Positions 5,425-7,232 of a stretch of 7,232 nucleotides of DNA are shown piece by piece (position 1 is the first letter of the stretch; each line of letters begins with the position of its first letter). The DNA is from Pseudomonadota bacterium. Its GTDB lineage: Bacteria > Pseudomonadota > Alphaproteobacteria > Rhizobiales > Beijerinckiaceae. The position numbers and the translations under genes are program-made. Location: assembly GCA_021812505.1 (NCBI GenBank), contig JAKANG010000059.1, positions 1 through 7,232 on the forward strand, written 5' to 3'. Under the pieces are notes generated by a model, which searched no databases, was not told the origin of the DNA, and was given only the letters and a program-made list of their open reading frames with translations.

Positions 5425-5440
5425 ATGCGCGTTTCTTGCA
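5425..5440 (+). promoter_or_regulatory. Imperfect -24/-12 promoter candidate for sufE
   Basis: ATGCGCGTTTCTTGCA has a perfect TTGCA -12 element, but the -24 dinucleotide is TG instead of GG. It is correctly spaced (12 bases) and about 50 bp downstream of the UAS centre. An overlapping alternative at 5416-5431 keeps the GG but has GCGC at -12. Either could be the functional promoter, and neither is convincing alone. Confidence 0.4.
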
Positions 5441-5472
5441 TCGGGCGATCAAGCGGATCGAAAGGGCCTGGA

Positions 5473-5898
5473 ATGACCATCGACGAAATCCTCGAAAATT
5501 TCGAATTCCTCGACGATTGGGACGATCGCTATCGCTATCTGATCGAGCTTGGCCGCACGCTGGAGCCGCTTCCCGAGGAAGCCCATAACGAGGCCAACAA
5601 GGTTCGCGGCTGCGCCAGCCAGGTCTGGCTGCAGACCAAGGTCGAGCCGGGCGCCGATGGCGAGCCCGTGTTGCATTTCCTTGGCGACAGCGACGCCCAT
5701 ATCGTGCGCGGCCTTGTCGCGCTGACCCTCGCCTTTTTCTCCGGCCGCACCGCCAGGGACATCACGGCCGCCGACGCCCAGGCCCTGTTCAAGAGCCTCG
5801 GCTTCGAACAGCATCTGACGCCGCAGCGCTCGAACGGCCTGCGCTCCATGGTCGAGCGCATCAAGAAGGACGCGGCGCAGGCGCTGGCGACCGCGTGA
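5473..5898 (+). CDS. sufE: SufE-family sulfur acceptor protein
   Basis: SufE accepts a persulfide from a cysteine desulfurase and passes sulfur to a scaffold, raising desulfurase turnover. The product has 141 residues, the usual SufE size. The conserved persulfide cysteine is Cys47 in NKVRGCASQVWL, matching the VKGCQSQVW motif of E. coli SufE. The N-terminal 'FEFLDDWDDRYRYLIELGR' block is also typical. ATG at 5473 has AAGGG a few bases upstream, whereas the longer frame opening at 5368 would run through the UAS and promoter region, so it is rejected. The gene is preceded by a NifA-like UAS and followed by an intrinsic terminator, so it looks like its own transcription unit. The presence of nifS in the same cluster suggests it is a nif-specific SufE paralogue serving NifS. 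That pairing is inference, since SufE normally works with SufS. Confidence 0.92.
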   Translation: MTIDEILENFEFLDDWDDRYRYLIELGRTLEPLPEEAHNEANKVRGCASQVWLQTKVEPGADGEPVLHFLGDSDAHIVRGLVALTLAFFSGRTARDITAADAQALFKSLGFEQHLTPQRSNGLRSMVERIKKDAAQALATA

Positions 5899-5920
5899 TC
5901 GCAAAGCGCTGACGGGGCGA

Positions 5921-5952
5921 TGGTGTGCTTCGCCTCGCTCGCGATGACGACC
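5921..5952 (-). repeat. Dispersed-repeat-like intergenic segment
   Basis: Read on the minus strand, this piece begins GGTCGTCATCGCGAGCGAGG and continues with CGAAGCACACC. It closely resembles the widespread bacterial intergenic repeat with 'GTCATTGCGAGCGAAGCGAAGCAA'-like content, whose chance translation gives the familiar VIASEAK peptide, also visible here. The match is from memory. It lies between the sufE stop and its terminator. Confidence 0.5.
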
Positions 5953-5973
5953 AGACGGTTTTCCGAAACGATC

Positions 5974-6010
5974 AACCCGCCGGGGCGCGAGCCTCCGGCG
6001 GGTTTGTTTT
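5974..6010 (+). terminator. Intrinsic terminator after sufE
   Basis: AACCCGCCGG (5974-5983) pairs perfectly over 10 bp with CCGGCGGGTT (5995-6004). Allowing a G-T and a G-C pair, the loop closes at about 7 nt. The 3' arm runs into TTTGTTTT. It is oriented for plus-strand transcription and separates the sufE unit from the convergent minus-strand gene ending at 6026. Confidence 0.85.
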
Positions 6011-6025
6011 CGCTTCGCTCGAAAA

Positions 6026-6241
6026 TCAGGCGGCCGCGGCGGCCTGGTGCTTTTCGAGATCTGTCGCGGACACGCGGAAGATCAGCCGGCCGCCCGAGAG
6101 CGGCTGGGCGGTCTCGCCGACGTTTTCATACAAATATTTGAACCACGCCTGCGGGGTGATGCTTGCCGGCCGCTCGCCGATCTCCATGCAGGTGCCGTCG
6201 GGCGCATAGCGCGCGTGGATCACGATTTCGGAAGGCGCCAT
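6026..6241 (-). CDS. Unrecognised 71-residue nif-region protein
   Basis: I do not recognise a named family with confidence. The ATG at 6241 has a well placed GGAG in an AAAAGGAGTG context upstream. The protein begins MAPSEIVIHARYAPDGTCME, has IGERPASITPQAWFKYLYENV and LSGGRLIFRVSA segments, and ends in an alanine run. One Cys is present (Cys18). There is no signal peptide or membrane helix. I loosely recall similar short proteins ('YAPDG...IGERP...PQ.WF..L') in alphaproteobacterial nif clusters, but cannot verify it. It lies 128 nt downstream of the ferredoxin gene on the same strand and may share its transcript, though a hairpin lies between. No function is proposed. Confidence 0.8.
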   Translation of the reverse strand: MAPSEIVIHARYAPDGTCMEIGERPASITPQAWFKYLYENVGETAQPLSGGRLIFRVSATDLEKHQAAAAA

Positions 6242-6337
6242 CTCTCACACTCCTTTTCCCTGAGGTGTTCGCTCCAGGCAACGGCTTGCCGTCGCCCGGA
6301 CACTTTGTGCCGCGCATTTGTTCTGCGTCGCGCCATT

Positions 6338-6367
6338 CTTCGCCCCGGCCCTCTCACCGGGGAGAAG
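6338..6367 (-). repeat. Hairpin just after the ferredoxin gene
   Basis: CTTC-G-CCCCGG (6338-6348) pairs with CCGGGG-A-GAAG (6357-6367), a 10-bp stem with one G-A mismatch and an 8-nt loop. On the minus strand it begins 3 nt after the ferredoxin stop. No T tract follows, so it may be a weak or Rho-linked terminator or an mRNA-stabilising structure. Confidence 0.45.
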
Positions 6368-6369
6368 CT

Positions 6370-6669
6370 TCAGACGAAGCTCAGAATTTCGACCTTGATG
6401 TTTTCGGTGCCGAGCACCTTGGCCTGACAGGCCAGCCGCGACTTGGAGCCGACGCCGACGATCGTGTCGAGCTTCTCGTTCTCCTCGCGCGTGGTCTTGC
6501 TGACGCCCTTGCGGCCTTCAAGCACGAAGATATGGCAGGAGCCGCATTGCGCGTTGCCGTCGCATTTATGCGGAAAGTCCGGATCGGCCTGCAGGATCGC
6601 CGCCAGCAGGGTCGTCCCCTCGGCGACATCGATCGACTTGCCCGAAGGCGCCAGAGTAACCAAAGACAT
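6370..6669 (-). CDS. [2Fe-2S] ferredoxin, adrenodoxin/ISC-like, nif-region
   Basis: This is a soluble electron carrier. The 99-residue protein has a C-X5-C-X2-C motif (Cys36, Cys42, Cys45 in KCDGNAQCGSC) and a fourth ligand at Cys81 (LACQ), with 35 residues between the third and fourth Cys. C-X5-C-X2-C with a long gap belongs to the adrenodoxin/ISC Fdx type rather than the plant type (C-X4-C-X2-C). The ATG at 6669 follows a strong AGGAGAGAGGG purine run. The frame can be extended to a TTG at 6705 overlapping the upstream stop, but the ribosome site favours 6669. It follows the DegT-like gene by 32 nt on the same strand. In this setting a role in electron supply to nitrogenase or to Fe-S assembly is plausible. 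Homology to known nif-cluster ferredoxins (for example FdxD-like) is a guess. Confidence 0.92.
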   Translation of the reverse strand: MSLVTLAPSGKSIDVAEGTTLLAAILQADPDFPHKCDGNAQCGSCHIFVLEGRKGVSKTTREENEKLDTIVGVGSKSRLACQAKVLGTENIKVEILSFV

Positions 6670-6701
6670 TGTTTTCCCTCTCTCCTTTTGGGGTGCGGCA
6701 T

Positions 6702-7232
6702 TCAATAGATCGCCGCGCCAGCCCCCACATTGACCGACGCGTCCTTCATGGTCGCGACGATGAATTCGATCTGCTCCTCGGTGAGATGGCAGTGGAACGG
6801 CAGCGCCACGGCGCGGTCCGCAACTTTTTCCGTGACGAAGAGATCGCCACGCCGCCAGCCGCCGTCGATATAGAAGCGCTGGAGGTGCAGCGGGTTGCAG
6901 TAAGCCGCCGCTTCGACCTTCTCGGTCGCGAGGTCGTCGATGATCGCGTCCCGGCTCGATTTCGAGAACCGCGTGCCGAGATGGACGACATAGAGGAACC
7001 AGTGGACCTCGGTGACGTCCGGCCCGATGTAAGGCGGTTTGATGCCCTCGAAGGACTGGACATATTTGCCGTAGAGATGCTCGATCGTGCGCCGCTTTTC
7101 GAGAATTTCCTCGAGCCGCCGCAATTGCGCGAGGCCGAGCGCGGCCGTCATGTCGCTGATCTGCGCCTGGATCGCGGGGGCGGTCGTGACCGCGACCGAT
7201 CCGCGCTGCTCCAATGCATGAGCAGATCGGAA
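6702..7232 (-). CDS. DegT/DnrJ/EryC1-type PLP aminotransferase, C-terminal part (open at right edge)
   Basis: The frame is open to the last base of the window, so only about 177 residues of a protein usually near 370-400 are seen. The visible part is the C-terminal half of the fold: QISDMTAALGLAQLRRLEEI, then a helix with RRTIEHLY, the PLHLQRFY and GDLFVTEKVADRAVALPFH segments, and LTEEQIEFIVATM near the end. These correspond to the 'MSDIQAALGLAQLERL', 'HLQPYY', 'ALPLHPHLT' and 'TEEQ..YI' landmarks of sugar aminotransferases. The PLP lysine and N-terminal cofactor region lie beyond the window, so activity cannot be judged. The stop at 6702-6704 is 32 nt before the ferredoxin gene, suggesting an operon. 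Such proteins usually make amino-sugars or act on related PLP substrates, and a role in a nif region is unknown to me. The last three codons may come from an adapter (see findings). Confidence 0.85.
   Translation of the reverse strand, partial: FRSAHALEQRGSVAVTTAPAIQAQISDMTAALGLAQLRRLEEILEKRRTIEHLYGKYVQSFEGIKPPYIGPDVTEVHWFLYVVHLGTRFSKSSRDAIIDDLATEKVEAAAYCNPLHLQRFYIDGGWRRGDLFVTEKVADRAVALPFHCHLTEEQIEFIVATMKDASVNVGAGAAIY
7224..7232. other. Possible sequencing-adapter remnant at window end
   Basis: The final nine bases, AGATCGGAA, equal the start of the common Illumina adapter. On the minus strand they read TTCCGATCT, which is the 3' end of the other Illumina adapter. If this window ends at a contig edge, these bases may be artefactual. 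Confidence 0.4.

Noticed and set aside
5368..5472. Longer N-terminus for SufE starting at 5368
   Set aside because: The extra 35 residues do not match SufE, and the stretch carries the UAS and promoter candidate. The ATG at 5473 has a proper ribosome site.
6275..6289. Sigma-54-like promoter for the 71-residue gene (minus strand, CGGCAAGCCGTTGCC)
   Set aside because: The GG and GC are 11 bases apart rather than 12, a spacing RpoN does not tolerate well.

Overview
The window is GC-rich DNA (visibly about 65% G+C) from a nitrogen-fixing bacterium, and it lies inside a nif accessory region. The combination of an IscA/HesB-type carrier, NifS, NifV, a [2Fe-2S] ferredoxin, SufE and sigma-54/NifA-type control sites, with strong codon bias toward C/G third positions, points to an alphaproteobacterium. 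A member of the Hyphomicrobiales (Methylocystis/Methylosinus, Rhodoblastus, Rhodopseudomonas or Beijerinckia relatives) is my best guess. Assignment below order level is inference only. No rRNA, tRNA, CRISPR array or insertion sequence was seen.

Layout, left to right. (1) Positions 1-3306, plus strand: a tight run of an IscA-type Fe-S carrier (missing perhaps two bases at the left edge), nifS, nifV and two unrecognised 79-residue ORFs. The two ORFs are separated by about 100 bp holding three inverted repeats. (2) Positions 3312-4641, minus strand: a four-gene unit read from right to left, made of a Rieske-type ferredoxin, a 94-residue protein, a 55-residue protein and a group II truncated haemoglobin. 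Its spacings are 2 nt, an ATGA overlap and 3 nt. A good -24/-12 (sigma-54) promoter lies about 25 nt upstream of the expected leader. (3) Positions 4721-5898, plus strand: a beta-type glutathione S-transferase, then a perfect NifA-type upstream activator site, then sufE. After sufE come a dispersed-repeat-like segment and an intrinsic terminator. (4) Positions 6026-7232, minus strand: the C-terminal part of a DegT/DnrJ/EryC1-type aminotransferase (open at the right edge), a [2Fe-2S] ferredoxin and a 71-residue unknown protein.

How the genes fit together. NifS supplies persulfide sulfur, SufE can accept and stimulate it, and the IscA-type protein can carry or deliver Fe-S units; together they feed nitrogenase maturation. 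NifV makes homocitrate for FeMo-co. The ferredoxins could supply electrons to nitrogenase or to cluster assembly. The truncated haemoglobin, Rieske ferredoxin and GST look like an oxygen/NO/redox-protection layer switched on with nitrogenase. That functional link is inference from promoter type and gene order.

The most interesting parts are the sigma-54-driven Rieske/94-aa/55-aa/trHbII operon, the UAS in front of sufE, and the five small uncharacterised proteins. One caution: the last nine bases of the window match the start of the common Illumina adapter, so the extreme right end may be an artefact.
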